DNA from: Bacteroidota bacterium
Lineage (GTDB): Bacteria > Bacteroidota > Ignavibacteria > UBA10030
Reading direction: 5' to 3'
Length of the DNA stretch: 47,057 nucleotides
Assembly: GCA_021813905.1 (NCBI GenBank)
Contig: JAKAJH010000024.1
Span: forward strand, 1-47,057
Shown one piece after another: positions 1 to 6,692 of the stretch (positions are counted from its first letter, which is position 1; each line of letters begins with the position of its first letter). The translations under genes were made by a program, and so were the position numbers. The notes beneath the pieces were generated by a model. It made no database searches, was not told the DNA's origin, and was given only the letters and a program-made list of their open reading frames with translations.

Positions 1-152
1 GTTCGACGGCGCTGTTGCCGGTAGAAAGCACGAACTGCAGCCCCGGCTGTTGCGTTCGTACGTCACTGCACACGCTGAACCAAGTGCCGAAACGGCGTAG
101 TGCCAACCCTTCCTGGGAGCAGAAAGCACTCCCCGCATGCACGCCCAACTAA
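1..152 (-). other. Cassette 4, 5' part only (runs out of window)
   Basis: This stretch starts at the attC recombination point (G at 153) and continues beyond the left edge. Read on the minus strand it aligns with the first ~130 bases of cassettes 1 and 2. It keeps the GGGAG...CTCCC inverted repeat near the start, a short frame reading (LVGR)xCGExxLLPxRVG and ending in TGA, and a GTGCTTTCTA block matching GTACTTTCTA in the other two. The GTG proposed as start of the small downstream ORF in cassettes 1 and 2 is replaced by CCG here. No complete gene can be called. Confidence 0.6.
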
Positions 153-300
153 CGTGTGGGAGCTAAGCTGCGCGCGAGCGCCGAAGGTGAAACGGCGCTA
201 GCGGCAGCAAAACTCATGATCTTATCTGTTCGATTCCCTTTGTTGGCGAACGGCACTGAAGCCTTCTTCGCGCGTCAGCTTGAGCGACCTGTTAGGGCGC
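143..300 (-). other. attC site of cassette 3
   Basis: On the minus strand the site opens with GCGCCCTAAC and closes with GTTAGTTGGGC. The inner arms GCTCAAGCTGACGCGCG and CGCGCGCAGCTTAGC pair imperfectly and leave the unpaired bases typical of attC. The lipoprotein stop codon TAA (292-294) lies inside the first core box, as is usual for cassette genes. About 100 bp of spacer separates the arms. Confidence 0.85.
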
Positions 301-822
301 GTGATCACTGTTGGCCGCCTTAGCAGGAGCGGTCAACTGATAAACCGACTCGGGAGGATAGAGGATACCAAGCACCAGTCCGGCAACAGATCCTAGAGTC
401 GAACCGTAGACAAATCCCCCAAGACCAGCCCAAGGATCGTCCGAGAGTGCATGCGCCACTCCGATGCCGCCAACGGCTCCGGCAAAGGTCCCGACAGCGC
501 ATCCGACAACAGCGCCGAGTACCGGGTGAGGGATTACGATTCCACGAACATCCCGAGTATCCAGCTTGAGTGTGTCGAGCATTTCGCGAAAGATGACCGA
601 ACTGTCGGATGACTTTAGCTCAGTGAGGGACTTCTCCTGACCATCGCTGAGCACGACCTGAACATCGTCTCCGGCATACCTCTGGGCGAAATCCTCTGGA
701 GTAATCTGGGTTCCCTTGAAATGCTCATCATGCCGAAGCGTCTCCACAGCGGTAGCGCAACCCGAGAATCCCACGAGCAGAGCCAGTAAACCCAAAAGAC
801 CAGTTGACCGCCACACTCTCAT
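292..822 (-). CDS. Cassette-borne lipoprotein with glycine-zipper C-terminus
   Basis: This is the gene of cassette 3, 176 aa from the ATG at 822, which lies 15 nt inside the recombination point. The longer open frame to 915 runs through the attC site and is not used. The N-terminus has RST, a hydrophobic run and a lipobox LVGFSGC with Cys22, so a lipid-anchored envelope protein is expected. Residues ~95-155 are rich in G-x-x-x-G steps (GAVVGCAVGTFAGAVGGIG and GLGGFVYGSTLGSVAG). Such glycine zippers are seen in small outer-membrane and inner-membrane-inserting proteins. The stop lies in the attC core. There is no clear Shine-Dalgarno, so translation may depend on the cassette promoter transcript. 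I do not recognise the family and no function can be assigned. Confidence 0.75.
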   Translation of the reverse strand: MRVWRSTGLLGLLALLVGFSGCATAVETLRHDEHFKGTQITPEDFAQRYAGDDVQVVLSDGQEKSLTELKSSDSSVIFREMLDTLKLDTRDVRGIVIPHPVLGAVVGCAVGTFAGAVGGIGVAHALSDDPWAGLGGFVYGSTLGSVAGLVLGILYPPESVYQLTAPAKAANSDHAP

Positions 823-830
823 GATCACGC

Positions 831-978
831 GCCCTAACGTGTGGGAGCTAAGCTGCGCGCGAGCTGAAAGGCTCAAACGGCAGCGTGATAACCTGAACTT
901 CTGATCTACTTCCAATCTTGCCAGCAGACGGCACTAAAGCCTCATTCGCGCGTCAGCTTGAGCGACATGTTAGTTGGG
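831..978 (-). other. attC site of cassette 2
   Basis: Minus strand: the first core is CCCAACTAAC (978 to 969) and the last core is GTTAGGGC (838 to 831). The arms TCGCTCAAGCTGACGCGCG and CGCGCGCAGCTTAGCTCC form the imperfect stem. The spacer is nearly identical to that of the attC at 1283-1433 (about seven differences by eye). Confidence 0.85.
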
Positions 979-1292
979 AAAGGTGCTTAAAAGCTGAAAG
1001 TGTTCAGGCGGCTGAAAACTTCCCCGACCGGTACACAGCCAGCTTCAACTGACGGGTGTGCGGGGTACTCTTCAGCTCGATTGAAAGCAGATGGATCTCT
1101 GACGGCACCAACCCCGAAAACCGACGACCGCTGCACTTCCCCAAGCACTGTCGCCACTAGAAAGTACTCACTTCAGCAACAACTACCAACTTTCGCACTT
1201 CACTTAAGCCGCTGAACCAAGACGGTGAGAGCGGCACCCAGGCCAACCCTGTTTGGGAGCAAAGATCGCTCCCCGCACACCCGCCCAACTAA
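838..1292 (-). repeat. Integron cassette 2 (455-bp copy of cassette 1)
   Basis: The cassette is exactly as long as cassette 1 and aligns with it without gaps. I count about 26 substitutions over 455 bases, of which about seven are in the attC. Neither copy carries a conventional gene. The only minus-strand frame ending close to the attC is the 56-residue one at 987-1157. The first ~30 bases contain a GGGAGC...GCTCCC hairpin. Confidence 0.85.
987..1157 (-). CDS. Possible small cassette protein, 56 aa (copy 2)
   Basis: A GTG-initiated minus-strand frame ends in TAA nine bases before the attC core, where cassette genes normally end. Its C-terminal half includes RDPSAFNRAEEYPAHPSVEA and GEVFSRLN. 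An in-frame stop just upstream fixes the GTG at 1157 as the only start. There is no clear ribosome binding site. Compared with the copy in cassette 1 there are about three silent and three replacement changes, so there is no strong sign of purifying selection. I do not recognise the family. The cassette could instead be non-coding. Confidence 0.3.
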   Translation of the reverse strand: MATVLGEVQRSSVFGVGAVRDPSAFNRAEEYPAHPSVEAGCVPVGEVFSRLNTFSF

Positions 1293-1433
1293 CGTGTGGG
1301 AGCTAAGCTGCGCGCGAGCTGAAAGGCTCAAACGGCAGCGTGATAACCTAAACTTGTGATCTACTTCCAATGTTGCCAGCTAACGGCACCGAAGCCTCAT
1401 TCGCGCGTCAGCTTGAGCGACATGTTAGTTGGG
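1283..1433 (-). other. attC site of cassette 1
   Basis: Minus strand: the first core CCCAACTAAC lies at 1433 to 1424 and the last core GTTAGTTGGGC at 1293 to 1283. The outer ten bases of each arm are perfectly complementary. The inner arms pair with bulges, as in other attC sites. Confidence 0.87.
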
Positions 1434-1747
1434 AACGGTGCTTAAAAGCTGTGTGTGTTCAGACGGCTGAAAACTTCCCCGACCGGTACACAGCCAGCTT
1501 CAACTGACGGGTGTGCGGGGTACTCTTCAGCTCGATTGGAAGCAGATGGATCTCTAACGGCACCAACCCCGAAAACCGACGACCACTGTACTTCCCCAAG
1601 CACTGTCGCCACTAGAAAGTACTCACTTCAGCAACAACTACCAACTCGCGCACCTCACTTAAGTCGCTGAACTAGGATGGTGAGAGCGGCACCCAAGCCA
1701 ACCGTGTTTGGGCGCAAAGATCGCTCCCCGCACACCCGCCCAACTAA
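1293..1747 (-). repeat. Integron cassette 1 (attI-proximal, 455 bp)
   Basis: This is the first cassette after attI, so it should be the most recent insertion or duplication. It is a same-length, about 94% identical partner of cassette 2. Its leader carries the same short frame (CGERSLRPNTVGLG, ending LVQRLK then TGA) as cassette 2. One base change weakens the leader hairpin (GGGAGC facing GCGCCC). Confidence 0.85.
1442..1612 (-). CDS. Possible small cassette protein, 56 aa (copy 1)
   Basis: This is the counterpart of the frame at 987-1157, with the same GTG start and the same TAA position relative to attC. Differences include R to W, F to S and F to H replacements, with silent changes elsewhere. 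The frame survives without indels, but so does the whole cassette, so coding status is uncertain. Being closest to the putative Pc promoter, it would be the best transcribed cassette. Confidence 0.3.
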   Translation of the reverse strand: MATVLGEVQWSSVFGVGAVRDPSASNRAEEYPAHPSVEAGCVPVGEVFSRLNTHSF

Positions 1748-1800
1748 CTCTGGATTAGATGATATTTGCACAGATATATGTGCGTAACGGGGAATGGACG
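1738..1800 (-). other. attI recombination site
   Basis: The core GTTAGTTGGGC (1748 to 1738, minus strand) joins cassette 1 to sequence unrelated to the cassettes. It is therefore the attI crossover point. To its right is a GCACA-6 nt-TGTGC inverted repeat (1768-1783) that could belong to the integrase binding region. The right boundary is approximate. Confidence 0.65.
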
Positions 1801-1941
1801 GAGAAGGCAGCGTAGGATGCGAGATAGCGATTAATGCGGACTGGACAAGAACGGCGGAGATGTCTGGCTTGCTGCGACCGGCACCCCCCGCCACAGCCCT
1901 CTCCACTACTTCCCCGAAAACTTCCCCTCCCCAACACGAGT

Positions 1942-1970
1942 AATCTACACTTTCTCACAAGAATTGTCAA
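1942..1970 (-). promoter_or_regulatory. Probable cassette promoter Pc
   Basis: Reading left, TTGACA (1970-1965), a 17-bp spacer and TAGATT (1947-1942) form a near-consensus housekeeping promoter about 200 bp before the first cassette. The -35 box lies in the inverted repeat GAATTG-T-CAATTC (1961-1973). The position between intI and attI, pointing into the array, matches Pc. Overlap with the intI leader means the two transcripts could interfere. Confidence 0.65.
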
Positions 1971-1987
1971 TTCTCCCGGGGATCCGT

Positions 1988-3022
1988 ATGGCACAAAAAC
2001 TTCTGGATTCTGTCCGCGACGCGATCCGAACACGACACCTGAGCCGCCGAACAGAACAGGCATACACCTACTGGACCAAACGCTTCGTCCTCTTCCACAA
2101 TAAACGCCACCCGTCTGAACTCGCAGAACCCGAAATTCGCGCGTTTCTCACGCATCTCGCCACCGAAGAAACAGTCTCATCCTCCACCCAAAACCAGGCG
2201 CTGAATGCTCTCCTCTTCCTTTACCGAAATGTCCTGAACAAAAAGCTGAACCACCTCGGGACCATCGAACGTGCAAAACGCTCGAAACGCCTGCCGAATG
2301 TCTTTACCCCCGATGAAGCCTTCCGCATCCTTACAGAACTCTCCGGTGTACCGCAACTGGTGGCTGCGGTGCTGTACGGATCCGGAATGCGCCTGATGGA
2401 ATGCCTGAAACTGCGCGTGCAGGATGTCGACTTCGAGCGGCGATTGATCGTGGTGCACGAGGGAAAGGGCGCCAAGGACCGGATCGCAATCCTCCCGGAA
2501 CGCCTCATCCCGCCGCTACGACATCAGGTGGAACGGGTGCGACTGATCCACCAGCTCGATCTGCGCGACGGATTCGGCCACGCACTGCTGCCCGGCGCGC
2601 TGGAGCGGAAAGCGGCAAGCTATTCGACACAGCCCGGATGGCAATTTCTCTTCCCGGCATCAAAGCGCTCGATGGATCTGGAGACGGGAAAGATCATGCG
2701 CTTCCATCTGGATCCGTCCACGATCCAGCGACTTGTGAAAGAAGCGATCGAGCACGCGGGCATCCGAAAGAACGCGAGCGTGCATACGTTCCGGCATTCG
2801 TTCGCAACGCATATGCTCGAGAATGGATGCGATATCCGCACGGTGCAGGAATTGCTCGGACATCGTGACGTGCGCACGACGATGATCTATACGCACGTGC
2901 TGAGCCGCACGCGACCACCGGTCCGGAGCCCGCTGGATGTGTGGAAAGAGAAAGAGGAACGACTGCTGGAGGATAAGCGGGTGCAGACGCTGGCGGAGCG
3001 GAGTGAGAAGGAGGCGGGGTAG
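1988..3022 (+). CDS. intI: Integron integrase IntI (tyrosine recombinase)
   Basis: The protein has 344 residues and catalyses attI x attC and attC x attC recombination of single-stranded folded attC sites. The N-terminal SAM-like core-binding domain covers ~1-90 (RTRHLSRRTEQAYTYWTKRF) and the catalytic domain ~100-310. The catalytic set is R135 (GSGMRL), K160, H266/R269 (HTFRHSF), H292 (LLGHRDV) and Y301. The spacing of 131, 26 and 9 residues equals that of IntI1. The IntI-specific insertion is present at ~200-228 (ALERKA...GWQFLFPAS), which separates it from XerC/XerD. I chose ATG 1988, with GGGG at 1978-1981 in front. A TTG at 1964 would add eight residues. The gene is intact, so the array may still be active. 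IntI genes are common in Proteobacteria and scattered in other phyla including Chlorobi. Confidence 0.95.
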   Translation: MAQKLLDSVRDAIRTRHLSRRTEQAYTYWTKRFVLFHNKRHPSELAEPEIRAFLTHLATEETVSSSTQNQALNALLFLYRNVLNKKLNHLGTIERAKRSKRLPNVFTPDEAFRILTELSGVPQLVAAVLYGSGMRLMECLKLRVQDVDFERRLIVVHEGKGAKDRIAILPERLIPPLRHQVERVRLIHQLDLRDGFGHALLPGALERKAASYSTQPGWQFLFPASKRSMDLETGKIMRFHLDPSTIQRLVKEAIEHAGIRKNASVHTFRHSFATHMLENGCDIRTVQELLGHRDVRTTMIYTHVLSRTRPPVRSPLDVWKEKEERLLEDKRVQTLAERSEKEAG

Positions 3023-3128
3023 GGGCGGGGGTACGAGGATGCGAGGGTACGAACGTACGAGGGTACGGGGGTACGTATGTGGGTGGGTGATTGGGTGGGT
3101 AGGTGTGTGAGTGTGCGGGTGAGTGGAT
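3014..3128 (+). repeat. G-rich low-complexity tract with G-quadruplex motif
   Basis: Between intI and mfd, short units such as GGGTACGAG and GGGTGGGT repeat imperfectly. Positions 3081-3099 hold four GGG runs with loops of 1, 5 and 1, the canonical G-quadruplex pattern on the plus strand. A second G-rich run is at 3014-3026. The tract ends about 35 bp before the mfd -10 box. Related sequence in the opposite sense appears at 18590-18650 and 33540-33615. Confidence 0.7.
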
Positions 3129-3137
3129 GAGGGCGAC

Positions 3138-3166
3138 TTTCCTTCGTGCGGTTTTTGCGCTATCTT
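3138..3166 (+). promoter_or_regulatory. Possible mfd promoter
   Basis: TATCTT at 3161-3166 matches the -10 form seen at several other genes here. The hexamer 17 bp upstream is TTTCCT, a weak -35. The transcript would start near 3173, just before the mfd GGAAAGAG ribosome binding site (3183-3190). Confidence 0.4.
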
Positions 3167-3195
3167 AATGCCCCCTGACGGCCGGAAAGAGATCG

Positions 3196-6100
3196 GTGGT
3201 CGGGGCGTACTATTTTCTGCCTGAACAAAAGCGCCAGTCCGTGAGCGATCTGCACCATATCCGACAACGCATCACCGCGACGGATGCCTTCCGAAGTCTG
3301 GAACGGTCGATCGAGACGTTGTCTGCCGACCGGCCAGCGCGCATGCGCGGGATCGCGGGATCGCTGATGGCGTTCGTGGCGGCGCATGCCTTCGACCACA
3401 CACAACGCCAGATGCTCGTGATCGTGCCGGAGGCGGATGCCGCCGAGCAACTGCGTGACGATTGCTCACAGCTCCTCTCCGACTCCTCCGTCCGACTGTA
3501 CGCCGCCGCACCGCATCACGACGCGACGGTGCTTGACATGAGCGCTCCCATCGCCCGCGTCGAAACGCTCCGGTCACTCACGAATGGCGAGCGCGCGCTC
3601 GTGATCGCCTCCGCCGATGCCGTCGCCTCACGCGTGACCCCGCCGGAACAGTTCAAGCAGCGCTCACTCGACATCCGGGTCAACACCGAGGTGCCGTTCG
3701 CATCCCTCCTCACCACGCTCGAGGAATTCGGGTTCGAGAAGAAAGAGTTCGTCGAAGAGTACGGCGACTACGCGGTCCGCGGAGGCATCCTCGACATCTT
3801 TCCGTTCGTCGGCGAAAATCCGGTGCGGTTCGAGTTCTGGGGCGACACGGTCGAATCGATCCGCGAGTTCGATGCGCTGTCGCAACGCTCCATCCGCGAG
3901 CTGCAATCGGCGGCGGTCGTGCCGAGCCTCGAGCCGAAGTCCGACGCCGATGCCGGCACCGAAACGCCCGGCAGTCTCATCTTCCCCTATCTCCAACCGA
4001 ATGCCCTGGTGCTGATCGCCGAGCCGCTGCTCGTACGCAAAGAGATCGACGAGCTGACGGCCGAAGGAGCGTCACATGTCGTGGACTGGCCAACGGTCGA
4101 GTCCGGGCTGAACACGTTCGCGCGCATTGAACACATCTCGCTCATTGAACACGGCGAGAGTGCCGACATCACGTTCGAAAGCGCACCGCAGCCGCCATCC
4201 GCGGGAAGCGTGAAGACACTGCTGCACCATCTCGACCAATTGCGCACGGACGGCTTCGAAGTCTTTATCGCCTGCGATACGGGCGAAGAGAAGCACCGGC
4301 TGCAGGAATTGCTCGACGAAGAGCTGACGTCCGCCACGGGCGAAGGAGCCGAAGAGGCGCCGGCCGAGCGCCGATCGTTCCGGATCACGAGCGACGCGTT
4401 CCATGCCGGATTCGTTGATCACGCGTCGAAGATCGCGCTCTTCACCGAGCACGAGGTGTTCGGACGGCTGAAACGTCGCGGGACGACGCGCAAGCGCAAG
4501 TTCAAAGGGATCAGCCAGAAGGAGGTGCAGCAGCTGGGGCGCGGCGACTTCGTGGTGCACGCCGACTACGGCATCGGCCGCTTTGCGGGACTGCAGAAGC
4601 TGAAGGTCCGCGGGGTCGAGCAGGAAGTGATGAAGCTGGTGTATCTCGAGAACGACATCCTGTATGTCAATCTCAACTTCATCAACCGCGTGCAGAAGTA
4701 CTCGTCGCAGGAGGGACACGTCCCGGCGCTGAGCAAGCTGGGCGGACCGGACTGGGACCGGCTGAAAGCTCGCGCCCGCAAAAAGATCAAGGACATCGCG
4801 CGCGATCTGATCAGGCTCTATGCGCGCCGCCGGCACGAGCAGGGATTCGCGTTTGCGCCCGACACGCACTGGCAGAAGGAGATGGAGGCGTCGTTCCAGT
4901 ACGAGGACACGCCCGACCAGGCAAAGGCCTCCGCGGACGTGAAGGGCGACATGGAACTCCCGTCGCCGATGGACCGGCTGATCTGCGGGGACGTGGGATT
5001 CGGCAAGACTGAAGTGGCGGTGCGGGCTGCGTTCAAGGCGGTGATGAACGGCAAGCAGGTGGCCGTGCTGGTGCCGACGACGATCCTGGCGCAACAGCAC
5101 TACAACACCTTCCTCGACCGGCTGGGACGCTACTCGGTGCGGGTGGAATCGCTCACACGGTTCCGCGCGAAAAAGGATCAGACCGCCGTGCTCGAAGGAC
5201 TGACGCAGGGACGGGTGGATATTCTTATCGGCACGCACCGGCTGCTGTCGAAGGATGTGGCGTTCAAGGACCTCGGGCTGCTGGTGATCGACGAAGAGCA
5301 CCGGTTCGGCGTGACGGCGAAGGAGAAGCTGCGCCAGCTCCGTGCAACGGTGGATACGCTTACGCTGACGGCGACGCCGATCCCGCGCACGTTGCAGTTC
5401 TCGCTGATGGGGGCGCGCGACCTGTCGCTGATCAACACGCCTCCGCGCAACCGGCTGCCGATCCGCACGGAGATCGCGCAGTTCAGCGTGCCGCTGGTGC
5501 GGGAAGCGATCCTCAAGGAATTGCACCGGGGCGGACAGGTGTATTTCGTCCACGACCGCGTCCACAACATCGACGAGATCCAGGCGCTGCTGGAGCAGCA
5601 CATGCCGAAAGTCCGCTTCCACGTGGCGCACGGACAGATGGCGGGACACGAGCTCGAGAAGGCGATGATCGACTTCCTCGAACGCAAACACGACGTCCTC
5701 ATCTGCACGAAGATCATCGAGTCGGGCATCGACATTCCGAGCGTCAACACGATCATCATCAACAAGGCGGACCGGTTCGGACTGGCGGAGCTGTATCAGC
5801 TGCGGGGACGGGTGGGGCGGTCGAACATCCAGGCGTACGCGTACCTGCTGACGCCGCCGCTGTCGGTCCTGCCGCGGCACACGCTGCGCCGGCTGCAGGC
5901 GATCCAGGAGTTCACGGAGCTGGGGTCGGGATTCAATCTGGCGATGCGGGATCTCGAGATCCGCGGGGCGGGCAATCTGCTGGGCGCGGAGCAGTCGGGG
6001 TTCATTCTGGAGATGGGATTCGAGATGTATCAGCGCATCGTCGAGGAGGCGGTGCAGGAGCTGAAGCAGCAGGAGTTCGCCGACATCTTCGAGCGCGAGA

Positions 6101-6609
6101 TCGTCCGCGGACCGGCACGGGAGCAGGAGACGGTGGTGGAGACGGACATCGAGGCGCTCATCCCGGATGTGTATGTGGAATCGGATGCGGAGCGGCTTGA
6201 CCTGTATCGGCGGCTCTACCGGATGCGCTCGCGCGAGGAGCTGGACGCCCTGCGCGCGGAGCTGACCGACCGGTTCGGAGAATATCCGGAAGAGGTGGAG
6301 CATCTCTTCCGTCTCATCGACATGAAGATCGTCGCGGGGGCGGCGGGATTCACGAAGGTGGAACTGAGCGGCGGCGATGTGCTGCTGTCATTCCCGCCGG
6401 CGGAGCAGGCGGCGTTCTATGAAGGAGAGCACGCGCCGTTCCAGCGGATGATGGCGATCGTGCCCTCGCTCCGATCCTCGCAGGTGCGGCTGAAGCAGGA
6501 GGGGACACAGCTGCGACTCGCGGCACGCATTCCGGCGGATGGATCGCCGGAGGAGCGTCTCACGCATCTCACCACACTCATCGGCCGACTGACGGGGAAG
6601 AACAGTTAG
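3196..6609 (+). CDS. mfd: Transcription-repair coupling factor Mfd
   Basis: The protein has 1137 residues, the usual length. It displaces RNA polymerase stalled at DNA lesions and recruits UvrA for strand-specific repair. Layout: UvrB-homologous N-terminal part (~1-330), CarD-like RNA-polymerase-interacting domain from ~448 (GRGDFVVHADYGIGRF), then the RecG-like translocase. The translocase shows Walker A GDVGFGKT (~598-605), DEEH (~699-702), TATPIPRTL and the QLRGRVGR motif. The C-terminal TRCF regulatory domain includes EALIPDVYVESDAERLDLYR. The GTG at 3196 is preferred because GGAAAGAG lies six bases upstream. A GTG at 3241 is possible but poorly placed. The gene stands alone and converges with the membrane protein at 6693. 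Confidence 0.97.
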   Translation: MVGAYYFLPEQKRQSVSDLHHIRQRITATDAFRSLERSIETLSADRPARMRGIAGSLMAFVAAHAFDHTQRQMLVIVPEADAAEQLRDDCSQLLSDSSVRLYAAAPHHDATVLDMSAPIARVETLRSLTNGERALVIASADAVASRVTPPEQFKQRSLDIRVNTEVPFASLLTTLEEFGFEKKEFVEEYGDYAVRGGILDIFPFVGENPVRFEFWGDTVESIREFDALSQRSIRELQSAAVVPSLEPKSDADAGTETPGSLIFPYLQPNALVLIAEPLLVRKEIDELTAEGASHVVDWPTVESGLNTFARIEHISLIEHGESADITFESAPQPPSAGSVKTLLHHLDQLRTDGFEVFIACDTGEEKHRLQELLDEELTSATGEGAEEAPAERRSFRITSDAFHAGFVDHASKIALFTEHEVFGRLKRRGTTRKRKFKGISQKEVQQLGRGDFVVHADYGIGRFAGLQKLKVRGVEQEVMKLVYLENDILYVNLNFINRVQKYSSQEGHVPALSKLGGPDWDRLKARARKKIKDIARDLIRLYARRRHEQGFAFAPDTHWQKEMEASFQYEDTPDQAKASADVKGDMELPSPMDRLICGDVGFGKTEVAVRAAFKAVMNGKQVAVLVPTTILAQQHYNTFLDRLGRYSVRVESLTRFRAKKDQTAVLEGLTQGRVDILIGTHRLLSKDVAFKDLGLLVIDEEHRFGVTAKEKLRQLRATVDTLTLTATPIPRTLQFSLMGARDLSLINTPPRNRLPIRTEIAQFSVPLVREAILKELHRGGQVYFVHDRVHNIDEIQALLEQHMPKVRFHVAHGQMAGHELEKAMIDFLERKHDVLICTKIIESGIDIPSVNTIIINKADRFGLAELYQLRGRVGRSNIQAYAYLLTPPLSVLPRHTLRRLQAIQEFTELGSGFNLAMRDLEIRGAGNLLGAEQSGFILEMGFEMYQRIVEEAVQELKQQEFADIFEREIVRGPAREQETVVETDIEALIPDVYVESDAERLDLYRRLYRMRSREELDALRAELTDRFGEYPEEVEHLFRLIDMKIVAGAAGFTKVELSGGDVLLSFPPAEQAAFYEGEHAPFQRMMAIVPSLRSSQVRLKQEGTQLRLAARIPADGSPEERLTHLTTLIGRLTGKNS

Positions 6610-6692
6610 ATCCTTCGACGGCTCACCGATCGGCTCCGGCGTTTCGTCTTCTCTTTCCTTCCGTCGCAACCATCGATCTATCGCTTGCGGTG

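Larger units (their letters stand above)
1..3022 (-). mobile_element. Chromosomal integron: cassette array, attI and integrase
   Basis: The sequence shows an IntI-type recombinase reading right (1988-3022) and, to its left, repeated imperfect palindromes with the attC architecture. On the minus strand each begins with an R'' box ending in AAC and ends with an R' box of the form GTTAGTTGGGC or GTTAGGGC. Recombination points fall after the G at 1748 (attI), 1293, 838 and 153. This gives cassette 1 = 1293-1747 (455 bp), cassette 2 = 838-1292 (455 bp), cassette 3 = 153-837 (685 bp) and a fourth leaving the window at 1-152. Cassettes are read leftwards, away from intI, which is the standard layout. 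The attC sites share nearly identical outer arms, as in sedentary chromosomal arrays. The full array length is unknown. Confidence 0.9.

Noticed and set aside
1000-1670. 71-residue plus-strand frames (1000-1215 and 1455-1670), nearly identical in the two cassettes
   Set aside because: They run against the cassette direction, end far from the attC at the wrong side, lack ribosome sites and are paired only because the cassettes are copies. Replacement changes are frequent.
1655-1906. 83-residue minus-strand frame crossing attI
   Set aside because: It spans the recombination point, so it exists only by chance of which cassette is first. There is no ribosome site. The part after attI is described as the short leader frame.
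4072-6303. 743-residue frame antisense to mfd
   Set aside because: A shadow of a GC-rich gene. The translation is Arg/His/Leu/Gln-rich without any domain, and mfd is certain.
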